Shown piece after piece: positions 7,699-16,520 of a DNA stretch of 64,000 nucleotides (positions within the stretch are counted from its first letter, which is position 1; each line of letters opens with the position of its first letter). The DNA comes from GCA-002733465 sp965230525 (GTDB lineage: Bacteria > Pseudomonadota > Gammaproteobacteria > Enterobacterales > Kangiellaceae), in the NCBI GenBank assembly GCA_965230525.1, contig OZ246008.1:2914001-2978000 (forward strand). The letters are read 5' to 3'. A program made the position numbers and the translations under genes. The notes under the pieces were generated by a model. It ran no database searches, was not told the origin of the DNA, and saw only the letters and a program-made list of their open reading frames with translations.

Positions 7699-9090
7699 AT
7701 GACTCAACAGGCCACTACAGATAATCAATCAGACTCCCAGTCGAGTCGCTTAGATAAAGTCTATACAGCACTTGCCATTGACGATGATGGTCGTCTCTGC
7801 AAGGATATTCCAGATAGCGTTTGTGATAGTCAGCCCCAGCACTTTTTTACTCACATAGGGTCGTTAACTTTTAGTAAATTAGCAGACAGTCTCGTTGATC
7901 CCAAATTAATTCTAAGTTGGTTGTTGAGTCAATTAGGCACTTCCAGCGGGTTGATCGGATTTTTAGTTCCCGTGAGAGAGGCTGGTGCATTGTTACCTCA
8001 ATTGTTTTTTTCTGAGTGGATTCGCACACGGCCAAAGCGGAAATGGGTGTGGGCTGCCGGCGCTGCCATACAAGGCCTATCTGTTTTGCTGATGCTGCTA
8101 AGCGTAATTTTTCTGCCCAATAAAACTGCTGGGGTCGCGGTTTTACTCTGCTTAGCATTGCTGGCTGTTGCGCGAAGTTTTTGCTCGGTAAGTTATAAAG
8201 ATGTGCTAGCCAAGACACTCTCTAAGTCGACTCGAGGTACTGCAACCGGAATGGCTGGTTCGTTGGCTTCGGCCGGTCTAATTGTGTTTACTTGCTTGTT
8301 AATTTTTAAAGTGATTGAGCTAAAAGTAGAGACTATTCTAGTGCTTCTAGGACTAGCAGGCGGTCTTTGGCTACTGGCAGCAGCAAACTTTATTAGACTA
8401 AAGGAGCAAGCAGGCAGTACTGATGGTGGGCAAAACGGGATTTCAGGCATTGGTCGGCGGATAGTCAGTGCATTTTCCGATAAACAGTTTGTGCTGTTTC
8501 TAAGCGTTCGCGGGTTGTTAATCGCGACGGCTTTAGCGCCACCATTCTTAGTGATGTTATTAAGTGATCAAGCTAATTTTTCGCAGGCTGGTAATTCTGC
8601 AACGGTTGAGCAGCCCTTGTTTGCGCAATCGGGTCAATTCGGTTTTATGCTTTTAGCAAGTGCTTTAGCGAGTTTAACCAGCAGTTTTTGGTGGGGCAAG
8701 CTTGCAGATCGATCAAGCCGAAAGGTACTTATGTTAACCGCATTACTTGCCATGTTTGGGCTATTAGCGAGCTTCTTAATCACTCAATTTTGGCCTGAAG
8801 TTCTAGGAAAATGGTTTGTATTACCGCTGTTGTTGTTTGTGGTGATGGTCGCTTATCAAGGTGTTCGATTGGGAAGGTCAACCCATTTGGTGGATATGGC
8901 CAATGATAGCAATCGAGCCAACTTTACCGCTGTGTCTAATACTGCGATCGGACTGTTAATGTTTAGCGGGGCAATATTTGGGTGGTTAGCGCAATCAGTT
9001 GGCATAGCCTGGGTGTTATTTTTGTTTTCAATAATGTGTGCTGCGGCGTGTCTATTGGCATTTTTACTAAAGGATGTTCAATCTGACTAG
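7699..9090 (+). CDS. MFS transporter
   Basis: About 463 residues. A polar N-terminal tail of some 70 residues precedes twelve or so hydrophobic segments. The cytosolic loop after helix 2 is short and basic (WIRTRPKRKWV), and a second such loop (LADRSSRKVLML, in the second half) fits the major-facilitator signature repeated in both halves. The ligand is unknown; proteins of this shape are generally annotated only as MFS permeases. Two ATGs are possible: 7663 adds 12 residues but overlaps a likely promoter. The following phage-like gene begins 23 bases after the stop and may be co-transcribed. Confidence 0.82.
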   Translation: MTQQATTDNQSDSQSSRLDKVYTALAIDDDGRLCKDIPDSVCDSQPQHFFTHIGSLTFSKLADSLVDPKLILSWLLSQLGTSSGLIGFLVPVREAGALLPQLFFSEWIRTRPKRKWVWAAGAAIQGLSVLLMLLSVIFLPNKTAGVAVLLCLALLAVARSFCSVSYKDVLAKTLSKSTRGTATGMAGSLASAGLIVFTCLLIFKVIELKVETILVLLGLAGGLWLLAAANFIRLKEQAGSTDGGQNGISGIGRRIVSAFSDKQFVLFLSVRGLLIATALAPPFLVMLLSDQANFSQAGNSATVEQPLFAQSGQFGFMLLASALASLTSSFWWGKLADRSSRKVLMLTALLAMFGLLASFLITQFWPEVLGKWFVLPLLLFVVMVAYQGVRLGRSTHLVDMANDSNRANFTAVSNTAIGLLMFSGAIFGWLAQSVGIAWVLFLFSIMCAAACLLAFLLKDVQSD

Positions 9091-9113
9091 CTTACTCAAA
9101 TTTAACGGTGACT

Positions 9114-9596
9114 ATGAATATATTTATACTTGACGAAAATATTGAAAAATGTGCCCAATACCACTGCGATCAACACGCGATCAAAATGATTTTAGAAAGT
9201 GTGCAAATGTTGTGTACCGCGCTCAATAAAAAAGGCATTCAAACACCTTACAAGTCGACTCATATAAAGCACCCCTGTGTATTGTGGGTTGAAGACTCCT
9301 ATGATAATTTTGAGTGGTTAGCAAATTTAGCGGTTGCACTTAATGACGAATATCGCTTTCGATTTAACAAAGATAAAGATCATAAATCAATTGAAACTCT
9401 CAGAATAATCGAGAAAATGCGTTACTCACGAAACGGATTGACAGGCTTCGCACAAGCCATGCCGGATGAGTACAAAGTACCTGAGAACCCAGTGCTTGCC
9501 TATCGACAGTTTTACCTAGGCGAAAAAATGCATTTTGCTCGTTGGACCAAGCGTAAAATACCGACATGGGTTGACAAAATGCAGCTTACCAGCTGA
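9114..9596 (+). CDS. Conserved protein of unknown function, family also found in phages
   Basis: About 160 residues, soluble. The N-terminus has the signature NIFILDENIEKCAQYHCDQH followed by AIKMILESVQMLCTAL. I remember this signature (LD-x-D/N..CA-x-YHCDKH-VVKMILE-x-AQLL) from uncharacterised proteins in phages, cyanophages and scattered bacteria. Conserved His, Cys and Asp residues in the first 25 positions would suit a metal site or a nuclease-like centre, but no function is established that I know of. A later Trp-containing block (HFARWTKRKIPTW) ends the protein. The GTG at 9108 adds two residues; ATG 9114 starts the conserved signature. It follows the MFS gene closely. Confidence 0.7.
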   Translation: MNIFILDENIEKCAQYHCDQHAIKMILESVQMLCTALNKKGIQTPYKSTHIKHPCVLWVEDSYDNFEWLANLAVALNDEYRFRFNKDKDHKSIETLRIIEKMRYSRNGLTGFAQAMPDEYKVPENPVLAYRQFYLGEKMHFARWTKRKIPTWVDKMQLTS

Positions 9597-9831
9597 CGTA
9601 TCACAAGTTTTAGGTGGTTTTGTCTTACTGGCTAGACGTCGTTTATTTAATATCTCATATTGAAAATTACTCCTTGCGATAAGCCTAATTGACAATCTAG
9701 CTTGGTTTATTTTGGCTGAAAATCAAACTCCCATATCTCGCTAAGTCAATAATTTATCTAGAGTTCCTTGAGTTTGTCTCTATTTGCTTATATGGTTAAT
9801 AGTGTCTTCTAATAATTAGTAAACCCGACTA

Positions 9832-11424
9832 ATGGATTTTATCTGGATCGTTTTCGCATTTGTGTTCGGCATGTCCGTCAGGATGATGTCGTTACCGCCA
9901 TTGGTTGGCTATCTCATTGCGGGCTTTACTTTACACTCGTTTGGCATTCAATCGAGCGAGGTGCTTAGTTTATTGTCAGACCTCGGCATTACCTTGATGC
10001 TGTTTACAATCGGTTTGAAACTTAATATTAAGAGCTTGTTAAAAACTGAAGTCTGGCTGACCACTATCAGCCATATGGCTCTCTGCGTGGTGATTTTTAG
10101 CTTATTGTTTTGGGGACTTGCTTATTTCTCGATCCAATTCTTTGATGGTTTAAGCTTAAAAACCATTGCGATTATCGCATTTGCGCTCAGCTTTAGTTCG
10201 ACCGTTTGCGTGGTTAAAATCTTAGAGGAAAGTGGTGAAATCAAAACCCGACACGGTAAATTTGCAGTCGGTGTTTTGGTAATGCAAGATATTGTCGCGG
10301 TGGTATTTATGGTTTTTGCTACCGGAAAGCTTCCATCTATTTGGGCACTCACGCTGTTTGGGCTCCTTTTCATTCGCCCCTTATTAAATCGTTTATTAGA
10401 CAATGCAGGACATGGTGAATTGGTGCCACTGTTGGGGTTCTTTCTTGCCTTTGGCGCTTATGAGCTATTTAATGCTGTTGATTTAAAAGGAGAGTTAGGC
10501 GCTTTGATTATCGGCGCTTTGGTAAGTCACCATTCTAAATCAACCGAACTCTATAAAAGCTTAATGAGCTTCAAAGATCTTTTCTTAATCGGATTTTTTC
10601 TATCAATCGGTTTCACCGCATTACCGAGTACAGACATGATCATTGTGGCACTAATGATTGTGTTACTAATTGTCATCAAAGGTGCGCTATTTTATGGGTT
10701 ATTGTCGCTGATGAAGTTTAGAGTTAGAAACTCATTTCTATCTTCTCTTATTTTGACTAACTACAGTGAGTTTGGACTTATTGTGATCGCCTTGTGCGTA
10801 CAACTCAAATGGATTAGCGAAGACTGGCTTGTTATCTTGGCGCTTGCTGTTTCGTTTTCATTTGTCTTAAATAGCATTATCTATCGGCAGGCACATAGTT
10901 TGTACCAGAAATATAAAACGATACTTAAGCGGTTCGAGCATCCTAGCCCATTGCGTTCGGATAGAGCCTCATTACTAAATGATGCTAAGGTATTAATTAT
11001 TGGCATGGGACGAGTAGGAAAGGGCACCTATTTTTCCATGAAAGAAGTTTTAGGGGATAACGTTTGGTCGATGGATGCTGATGAAGAACGTGTATTGCAG
11101 TTGCAAAAACAAGGTTTTCGGATCTTTTTTGGTGATGGTGAGGATGCTGATTTGTGGGAATCGATGAATCTCAAAGATACCGAACTGGTGTTAATTGCAC
11201 TTCCACAAATAGCCGATATTCAAAATATTCAAAAACAGCTAAAGGCAAGTCAATATCAAGGTAAGGTGGCAGCAATCGCTCGTTATGAAGATCAAATTCA
11301 GGAATTGTCGGATTGTGGTATCGATCGAATATTTAATTTTTACAAAGAAGCGGGGGTTGGATTTGCCAAAGAGAGTCTTTCGCTAATCGATGGTCACAAC
11401 GAACCCGTCAACCGAGCACTTTAG
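9832..11424 (+). CDS. CPA2-family monovalent cation:proton antiporter with RCK (TrkA-N) domain
   Basis: 530 residues. Residues 1-355 form about twelve membrane helices with the family pattern: PPLVGYLIAGFTL near the start, DLGITLMLFTIGLKL, and the SFSSTVCVVKILEESGE segment. Residues about 385-510 are a Rossmann TrkA-N domain beginning VLIIGMGRVGKGT with an acidic residue after the second strand (DADEERVLQL) and the GDGEDADLW loop, typical of NAD(H)-binding RCK domains. It resembles YbaL/KefB-type transporters that exchange K+ or Na+ for protons, in the inner membrane, under nucleotide control. No KefF/KefG ancillary gene is adjacent and no TrkA-C follows, so gating partners and ion choice are open. 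Confidence 0.87.
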   Translation: MDFIWIVFAFVFGMSVRMMSLPPLVGYLIAGFTLHSFGIQSSEVLSLLSDLGITLMLFTIGLKLNIKSLLKTEVWLTTISHMALCVVIFSLLFWGLAYFSIQFFDGLSLKTIAIIAFALSFSSTVCVVKILEESGEIKTRHGKFAVGVLVMQDIVAVVFMVFATGKLPSIWALTLFGLLFIRPLLNRLLDNAGHGELVPLLGFFLAFGAYELFNAVDLKGELGALIIGALVSHHSKSTELYKSLMSFKDLFLIGFFLSIGFTALPSTDMIIVALMIVLLIVIKGALFYGLLSLMKFRVRNSFLSSLILTNYSEFGLIVIALCVQLKWISEDWLVILALAVSFSFVLNSIIYRQAHSLYQKYKTILKRFEHPSPLRSDRASLLNDAKVLIIGMGRVGKGTYFSMKEVLGDNVWSMDADEERVLQLQKQGFRIFFGDGEDADLWESMNLKDTELVLIALPQIADIQNIQKQLKASQYQGKVAAIARYEDQIQELSDCGIDRIFNFYKEAGVGFAKESLSLIDGHNEPVNRAL

Positions 11425-11573
11425 CCTGCAACGCAACAATACCGAATTACTTTTTTAATTTGCTTTACGGGCTTGCGAGTATTGTTCGGTCTGCTCAGTC
11501 TTTCTCTGCCATGCTAAAACTCATGTAAACCGGTGTTATAAGGCTGAAAATTAGTGTTAATAATTAATTGTTC

Positions 11574-11630
11574 AAGTTAGCCAATTATCTAAGTTAGCCA
11601 ATTATCTAAGTTAGCCAATTATCTAAGTTA
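11574..11630. repeat. 17-bp tandem repeat, three copies plus a partial one
   Basis: AAGTTAGCCAATTATCT occurs at 11574-11590, 11591-11607 and 11608-11624 without change, then AAGTTAG begins a fourth copy. It sits 80-135 bases before the start of the oxidoreductase gene, so copy number could alter promoter geometry. Confidence 0.95.
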
Positions 11631-11707
11631 GATATTTATCGGCAACGTTTAGTTCTCTATGGCATTTCGTTATACTGACGATTCGGCAAAACAACTTAGT
11701 TGTCAAT

Positions 11708-13444
11708 ATGTCCACTGTTGAAGAAAAATCTGTGAATTCAAAGCGTACCAACAAGCGCAGTAAAAAGCCCAGCCAAATTCGAATCGGCAAGCGTTATCGA
11801 GCAAACCGTCTGAATGGCCCTTATGATGCCATTGTCATTGGTTCGGGGATTGGCGGACTAACAACCGCGCGAAGTCTAGCCGCTATGGGAAAAAAAGTAT
11901 TGGTACTTGAACAGCATTATACCGCAGGCGGATTTACCCATGCTTACTCTCGTGAAGGGTACGAATGGGATGTGGGAGTTCATTATATCGGTGATGTTGG
12001 ATACCCAACCATGTCGCGAAAACTCTTCGACTTTATAAGTGATGGCAACTTAAAGTGGGCCGCCATGGACAAGGCTTATGATCGAATTTTTTTAGGTAAT
12101 GAGTCTTATGACTTATTAGCGGGCAAAGATGCATTTGCTGCTGAATTAAAAGCGCATTTTCCTAATGAGCATCAAGCGATTGAACAATATTTAGAAATGA
12201 TCAAAAAAGCCAACAATGCGGTGAGACTATTTACTCTGAATAAACTATTAAGCCCAACTGCGCAAAAAATATTCGCGCCATTGATAAAACGATTTCAGCC
12301 CAAGTATTTTAATTTACCCACTTATGACGTGCTGAAAACCATTACTCAGAATGAAAAGCTTATCGCGGTACTAACAGGGCAGTGGGGCGATAGTGGCGTA
12401 ACACCCAAGAAAGGTAGTTTTCTTATTCATAGTTTAATCGCTCGCCATTACCAAAATGGTGGTTATTATCCAATTGGCGGCGCCTCCAAAATAGCCGAGA
12501 CTATTATTCCGCAAATACAACAGGCCGGTGGTGATGTCTTAACCTACGCTAAGGTTTCTCAACTTATCATTAAAAATGATCGAGTCGCTGGTGTGAAAAT
12601 GGCGGATGGAACAGCGATCCCATGCAACACCGTCATTAGCAACGCAGGCGTTTTTAATACCTTTGAAAAACTGGTACCGCCATCAATTTCAGCAAAGTTT
12701 GGGTATGCAAAAAATCTAACTAAAATTAAGCGTTCTTGCGCCAATGTCGGTCTTTTTATCGGTTTAAAAGACACCGCGGAAAACCTTAATTTGCCAAAGA
12801 CAAATTTTTGGGTTTATTTAGATGAAAATCACGACCAAAACGTGGATGCATTTTTAAAGGATTCTCAGCAACCACTCCCGGTTGTTTATATTTCATTCCC
12901 ATCCGCAAAAGACCCAAGTTGGAACGCTCGTTATCCTGGACGAGCGACAATCGAAATCGTTGCACCCGCAGGGTTTGATTTGTTTAGTCGATGGCAAGGT
13001 TCGCAATGGGGAAAACGAGGTGAGGATTACGAAGCGTTAAGTCAGGCGTTTGCAGACAGAATGTTAGCGGTGCTCTATCAAAAACTACCGCAATTAAAAG
13101 GAAAAATTGATTATTATGAAGCCTCATCACCGCTTTCAACCGAGTACTTTTGTGAATATCAACAGGGTGAAATCTATGGACTTGAACACGACCCTTCTCG
13201 CTTTGAGCAACACTGGTTAAAACCTAAAACGAAGATTCCGGGCTTATGGTTAACGGGGCAAGATATACTCTCTTGTGGTGTAGCTGGCGCAATGATCGCA
13301 GGTTTGGTAACAGCGATAAAAATACTTGGTATCAGAAAAGGATTACAACTTGCTAAATTAGCACTTGCCGAAAAAGACGAACCGAAGGAAGGGTGGGCCG
13401 TTTACCCAGAAAGCTATCATCAATATGAAAAAGAACGTGGCTAA
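11708..13444 (+). CDS. FAD-dependent oxidoreductase of the phytoene desaturase / retinol saturase type
   Basis: 578 residues. After a basic 35-residue N-terminus comes the dinucleotide-binding fold DAIVIGSGIGGLTTARSLA and then VLVLEQHYTAGGFTHAYSR, followed by WDVGVHYIGDV. The combination of GGFTHA and DVGVHYIG is characteristic of the all-trans-retinol 13,14-reductase/CrtI-like branch of amine oxidases. A second FAD contact is near the C-terminus (LWLTGQDILSCGVAGAMIAG). It probably saturates or desaturates a polyene or isoprenoid lipid; no carotenoid genes are adjacent, so the substrate is open. The DUF4442 gene follows by 52 bases and may be in the same transcript, which hints at lipid or acyl metabolism. 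Confidence 0.85.
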   Translation: MSTVEEKSVNSKRTNKRSKKPSQIRIGKRYRANRLNGPYDAIVIGSGIGGLTTARSLAAMGKKVLVLEQHYTAGGFTHAYSREGYEWDVGVHYIGDVGYPTMSRKLFDFISDGNLKWAAMDKAYDRIFLGNESYDLLAGKDAFAAELKAHFPNEHQAIEQYLEMIKKANNAVRLFTLNKLLSPTAQKIFAPLIKRFQPKYFNLPTYDVLKTITQNEKLIAVLTGQWGDSGVTPKKGSFLIHSLIARHYQNGGYYPIGGASKIAETIIPQIQQAGGDVLTYAKVSQLIIKNDRVAGVKMADGTAIPCNTVISNAGVFNTFEKLVPPSISAKFGYAKNLTKIKRSCANVGLFIGLKDTAENLNLPKTNFWVYLDENHDQNVDAFLKDSQQPLPVVYISFPSAKDPSWNARYPGRATIEIVAPAGFDLFSRWQGSQWGKRGEDYEALSQAFADRMLAVLYQKLPQLKGKIDYYEASSPLSTEYFCEYQQGEIYGLEHDPSRFEQHWLKPKTKIPGLWLTGQDILSCGVAGAMIAGLVTAIKILGIRKGLQLAKLALAEKDEPKEGWAVYPESYHQYEKERG

Positions 13445-13496
13445 TGATGAAGTCACTAAGGCATAAAAAATTGACTAAGAATAGCAAAATAGTGTG

Positions 13497-13976
13497 ATGA
13501 CAGATTCTAACAATCGAACCTTAACAATTTATAATAAACTTGCATTGCTTCCGTTTGGACGTTTTCTATTTTCTAAAATAGTCTGCTTTACCGCGCCTTA
13601 TTTTTCATCCATACGTCCGCGAATTACTCACCTAGCGGTCAATCAATGCGAGTGTTTAATTAAAAAGAGGCGTCGAGTTACTAATCACATTAACACGGTC
13701 CATGTCATAGCGATTTGCAACGGGTTAGAAATGGCAATGGGGGTAATGGCTGAGGCTTCCGTTCCTCGACATCTAAGGTGGTTACCGATGGGAATGAATC
13801 TCGACTATACCGCAAAAGCAAACAGTGATATTCGATGCTTTGCGACCATACCAGCAGACGCATGGCAGCCAGGAGAGCAGTTGGTTGCCGTGACCGCCAA
13901 AGATGATGAGGATAAGGTGGTGGTAAAGGGGACGATTAAAATTTGGGTGACTGAAAAACCTACAATTAAAAATTAA
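13497..13976 (+). CDS. DUF4442 hotdog-fold protein (thioesterase-like)
   Basis: About 159 residues. The centre carries VTNHINTVHVIAICNGLEMA with MGVMAEASVP after it, which matches the DUF4442 branch of hotdog-fold proteins (the N-x-N/T-x-H segment followed by a long helix corresponds to the catalytic helix of acyl-CoA thioesterases). A hydrolytic role on acyl-CoA is inferred from the fold only. ATG 13497 directly follows an in-frame GTG at 13494; the ATG is taken. It lies 52 bases after the retinol-saturase-like gene on the same strand, so a shared lipid-related pathway is possible. Confidence 0.75.
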   Translation: MTDSNNRTLTIYNKLALLPFGRFLFSKIVCFTAPYFSSIRPRITHLAVNQCECLIKKRRRVTNHINTVHVIAICNGLEMAMGVMAEASVPRHLRWLPMGMNLDYTAKANSDIRCFATIPADAWQPGEQLVAVTAKDDEDKVVVKGTIKIWVTEKPTIKN

Positions 13977-14155
13977 GCCATCATGGGTGCAAAAATGTTC
14001 CAAGCAAACTATCCCAACGACCTTGGATTAGAAACCATTAGCTGCTAGGTTTCATTGAGGTTGCTCAAACTTCAACGGTTGCTTTTTAAATTGCGTCTAT
14101 ATGTTGACGGCAATAAACATTAAGAAAAATTCCCAAAATTTAAACAAACACAGCT

Positions 14156-14182
14156 GTAGATCGTACTTCAGTGCGACACTGA
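14156..14182 (+). repeat. REP-like palindrome, copy A
   Basis: It starts GTAG and continues with the imperfect hairpin TCGTACT-TC-AGTGCGA, then CACTGA. Similarity to copy C extends about eleven bases further (GAGCTRAAKGTCAGC). The GTAG head plus imperfect palindrome is the form of REP sequences mobilised by RAYT (TnpA-REP) enzymes. Confidence 0.8.
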
Positions 14183-14240
14183 GCTGAAGGTCAGCAAAAA
14201 AGTCAGGGGATAATAATCCATACAGTGTGCTCCCCAAACA

Positions 14241-14267
14241 TCAGTGTCAGACTGAAGTCTGACCTAC
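14241..14267 (-). repeat. REP-like palindrome, copy B (inverted, perfect stem)
   Basis: Read on the minus strand it is GTAG, then the perfect hairpin GTCAGACT-TC-AGTCTGAC (sharing the G), then ACTGA. It is the best-preserved copy and lies in inverted orientation between copies A and C. Confidence 0.85.
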
Positions 14268-14324
14268 AACGGAATACGTCAACGGAAAATTAAAAATAGT
14301 TGGAAAAATAAAGCAAATATCGGT

Positions 14325-14351
14325 GTAGGTCGTACTTCAGTGCGATACTGA
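14325..14351 (+). repeat. REP-like palindrome, copy C
   Basis: GTAGGTCGTACTTCAGTGCG followed by ATACTGA. It differs from copy A at two positions and is direct with respect to it, 169 bases downstream. Confidence 0.8.
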
Positions 14352-14526
14352 GCTAAATGTCAGCCAATGACAATTGACTACCAATTCGAAGTTGATGAAG
14401 TTTGTATACCTTCTATCAAATTCACTCCTAAATAAAGTCTCTCAATTAAGACTTTCTTTAGGTATAAAACTTTATCTAATCCAACGATTCAAACAGTTGG
14501 ATTAGATTTGGGTAAAGCAGCTTAAT

Positions 14527-16101
14527 TTAGTCTTTCTTTTCAAAGTGCTCTTTAATATAGCCATTTAAAAGTTGGATACCAAAGGACGTTGAGCCGGGCG
14601 ACGCTCGTAACGCCGATGGTTTGTCGTTCCAAGCGACACCAGCGATATCGAGATGAACCCACGGCGTGCTTTCTCTGACAAATGTTCCGATAAAGGCTGC
14701 ACCTGCACTTGCTCCGGGAGCGGTGGGGCCTGAATTCATCACGTCGGCAACGTCGTTTTCAATTGCCTTAAAGTGATTTTCGTTTAACGGGAGCGCCCAA
14801 ACTTCTTCCCCCGTTTGTTGGCCCATCTTAATGAATTTATCAGTCAAGTCGTCATGGCGAGTAAAAAACGCAGCATAGTCTTTACCAAGTGCTCTGCTTG
14901 CAGAGCCTGTTAATGTCGCAAGGTCGATGAGTAAAGGAGGGTTATAGGTGACATCACCGTAATAAACGCCATCAGCCAATACTAATCGGCCCTCTGCATC
15001 CGTGGAGCGAATTTGGATGGTTTTTCCAGACAGGGAGGTCACCACATCGCCGGGACGTTGAGCATTGCCTCCGGGCATGTTTTCGGCCAGTGCGGCAATA
15101 CCAACAAGATTAACTTTGGCGTTTCTGGCAGCTAATGCGTAAACCGTGCCAATAGCCGATGCAGCACCGGACATGTCAAACTTCATATTCCACATATTAC
15201 GCGAGCCTTTGATGCTGATTCCGCCTGTATCAAAGGTGATCCCTTTACCGACTAGCACCACCGGCGCATCATTCTTATCACCGCCTCGATACTCGACAAC
15301 CATCATTCTCGGCGGGCGTTGACTGCCGCGACCGACGCCATAAATAGCCCCCATCCCTTTTTTTAACATATCTTTTTCGTCAAAAACGCGAATTTTTAAG
15401 TTATCAAGCCCCTTTAAATGCTTCTTCCAGCGTTTTACAAAGCTTTCTGGGTAGATAATGTTAGCTGGTTCATTTGAAATATCTCGGGTATACCAAACAG
15501 CGTTGGCAACGGGATTAAGATCTTGTTTAAAAATTGATTCCGCTTGTTTTGCGTTGGTAGTGGAAACATGAATTGTCGCTTGGTGCTTGTGGCGTTTGGA
15601 GTCTGTGTAATATTTGTCAAAATAATAACTGCCCAGTTTGGCACCATAGGCAATATTGGCCACTTGCTCTGGCGCTAGATCAAACGCTAGATGAATATCC
15701 TTTTTAAATGCTTTGACAGCAGCTTGAATGGCTTTACCACCAATTTCTTGCACCTCACGAGTTGACAGCGGTTTGGTTCTGTTACCCAGTCCGACAAGTA
15801 GAATCTGTTGATAGCCCGAGTCTTGCGGAGCGGTAATTAATTGGGTGGACTTTGATTTTGCCTCAAAGTTAGTTGCTTTTATTGCATGTAGCAAGCCGCC
15901 ATTGCTTTGTTGATCAATCGTTTGGCTAAATTTACCTAACTTAAAATCATCATAAATTCCTAATACCAAATGATTGGTTTTCATAATTTCGGCATTAAAA
16001 CTGATCGAAGTAGGCTTGTTAGTCGTATGTTGTTTAGCGTAAGTCGAGTGACTTGCTGCAACAAATGCGCAGCAGAGTAGCAGTGTTGACCAAAGTTTCA
16101 T
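14527..16101 (-). CDS. Exported leucyl aminopeptidase (peptidase family M17)
   Basis: 524 residues. The C-terminal catalytic domain has the M17 signatures: the metal ligands in VGKGITFDTGGISIKG and FDMSGAA, and the family stamp STDAEGRLVLADGV (NTDAEGRL in most members; here Ser replaces Asn). It should remove N-terminal amino acids with two divalent metals, as a hexamer. Unlike cytosolic PepA, the protein begins with a signal peptide (MKLWSTLLLCCAFVAA, cleavage near STYA), so it is exported. ATG 16101 has GGGAG nine bases upstream; a TTG at 16107 is less likely. It is a single-gene unit. The periplasmic or secreted location suggests a nutritional role in peptide use (inference), together with the M14 enzyme at 26.5 kb. 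Confidence 0.9.
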   Translation of the reverse strand: MKLWSTLLLCCAFVAASHSTYAKQHTTNKPTSISFNAEIMKTNHLVLGIYDDFKLGKFSQTIDQQSNGGLLHAIKATNFEAKSKSTQLITAPQDSGYQQILLVGLGNRTKPLSTREVQEIGGKAIQAAVKAFKKDIHLAFDLAPEQVANIAYGAKLGSYYFDKYYTDSKRHKHQATIHVSTTNAKQAESIFKQDLNPVANAVWYTRDISNEPANIIYPESFVKRWKKHLKGLDNLKIRVFDEKDMLKKGMGAIYGVGRGSQRPPRMMVVEYRGGDKNDAPVVLVGKGITFDTGGISIKGSRNMWNMKFDMSGAASAIGTVYALAARNAKVNLVGIAALAENMPGGNAQRPGDVVTSLSGKTIQIRSTDAEGRLVLADGVYYGDVTYNPPLLIDLATLTGSASRALGKDYAAFFTRHDDLTDKFIKMGQQTGEEVWALPLNENHFKAIENDVADVMNSGPTAPGASAGAAFIGTFVRESTPWVHLDIAGVAWNDKPSALRASPGSTSFGIQLLNGYIKEHFEKKD

Positions 16102-16520
16102 GAACAAAGTCTCCCTTTAAGGTTATTAATTTTATTGGCTTAGACTAACAAAAACACTTCGGTGTAGCGAGTCAGTGCGCTTATTCTTTGACCAGTGATG
16201 TCACAAGAAGTGATTGCACAGTGTGTTTGTCTCGTCGATTACTGTGGTTTGCTTGGATTATACGCCATGGCAAGATAATTGGAGCAACGTGGCTAACTTG
16301 TCAAACCACTGTTTTGGGCGTTTAACATGCCACTAAGACATTAAGTTTTAGTCACAAAGAGAGTTGTTCTGCCTGTCTAGGCGGAATATTTACAATTTAA
16401 TAAGGCTGTAATAACATGACTTAGAAGCGATCAGGCCGAAATGTAACATTCGGTTAACGACACTAGGAAGTCGATACCCGATTAAATTGATCAGATAAAT
16501 AGGATGAACCAAGGTAACCC
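16102..16520. other. Intergenic region between divergent aminopeptidase and GGDEF genes
   Basis: About 419 bases without a gene. A small stem (TCTGCCT-GTCT-AGGCGGA, 16367-16384 approximately) is present but has no T-run. I see no further element. Confidence 0.4.

Larger units (their letters stand above)
13977..14526. other. 550-base convergent intergenic region with three REP-like palindromes
   Basis: There is no gene on either strand. The region holds three copies of a REP-like element (14156, 14241, 14325), two direct and one inverted, described below. From 14400 on it contains an AT-rich stretch with no element I recognise before the aminopeptidase stop. Confidence 0.7.

Noticed and set aside
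7518..7724. 68-codon plus-strand ORF
   Set aside because: It overlaps the MFS start and promoter, with no family resemblance.
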